Assembly (NCBI GenBank): GCA_963978265.1 | Contig: CAXBQV010000091.1 | Span: 1-6,664 of the forward strand | Direction: 5' to 3' | Length of the DNA stretch: 6,664 nucleotides | Source: JAKALQ01 sp963978265 | Lineage (GTDB): Bacteria; Actinomycetota; Actinomycetes; S36-B12; UBA5976 | Made by a program: the position numbers and the translations under genes | Notes under the pieces: model-generated | Told to the model about the DNA's origin: nothing | Database searches by the model: none | The model's input: only the letters and a program-made list of their open reading frames with translations | In this document: in pieces, positions 6,663 to 6,664 of the stretch | Layout of the letters: each line of letters begins with the position of its first letter | Numbering within the stretch: position 1 is the first letter of the stretch

Positions 6663-6664
6663 GT

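Overview
The window reads almost entirely on the minus strand. Going along that strand (high to low coordinates) it carries an uncharacterised radical SAM protein (TIGR03960 type), its partner DUF2344 protein (TIGR03936 type), an RNase E/G family endoribonuclease, ribosomal proteins L21 (rplU) and L27 (rpmA), and the GTPase Obg (obgE), which runs off the window at position 1. This gene order, the high G+C content and the long charged N-terminal extension of the RNase E/G point to an actinobacterium; streptomycetes have the same order. Something like Acidimicrobiia is possible, but the sequence does not settle the class.

Layout: 6421-6664 is a patchwork end. It holds a 12-codon piece that reads as aconitase, then about 64 codons of ribosomal protein L11 methyltransferase (PrmA) in another frame, then an abrupt switch into the middle of the radical SAM gene. 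Positions 5007-6420 are that 5'-truncated radical SAM gene, 4273-5007 the DUF2344 gene (TGATG stop/start overlap), 4162-4272 a leader packed with inverted repeats, and 2098-4161 the RNase E/G gene. Positions 2005-2097 are a second structured gap with mutually exclusive hairpins and a possible promoter. Then follow rplU (1690-2004), rpmA (1433-1687), a terminator-like hairpin (1381-1410) and obgE (1-1359).

Functionally the cluster is about ribosomes and RNA: two subunits of the 50S particle, a GTPase that checks late 50S assembly, and the ribonuclease that processes rRNA and mRNA. The radical SAM/DUF2344 pair has no established reaction, but its position beside these genes suggests a role in RNA or ribosome modification. 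This is inference.

I found no mobile element, CRISPR array, tRNA or rRNA. I do not see a wholly new system. The best leads are the orphan radical SAM pair, the structured leaders of rne and rplU, and the chimeric right end, which is more likely an assembly or amplification artefact than biology.
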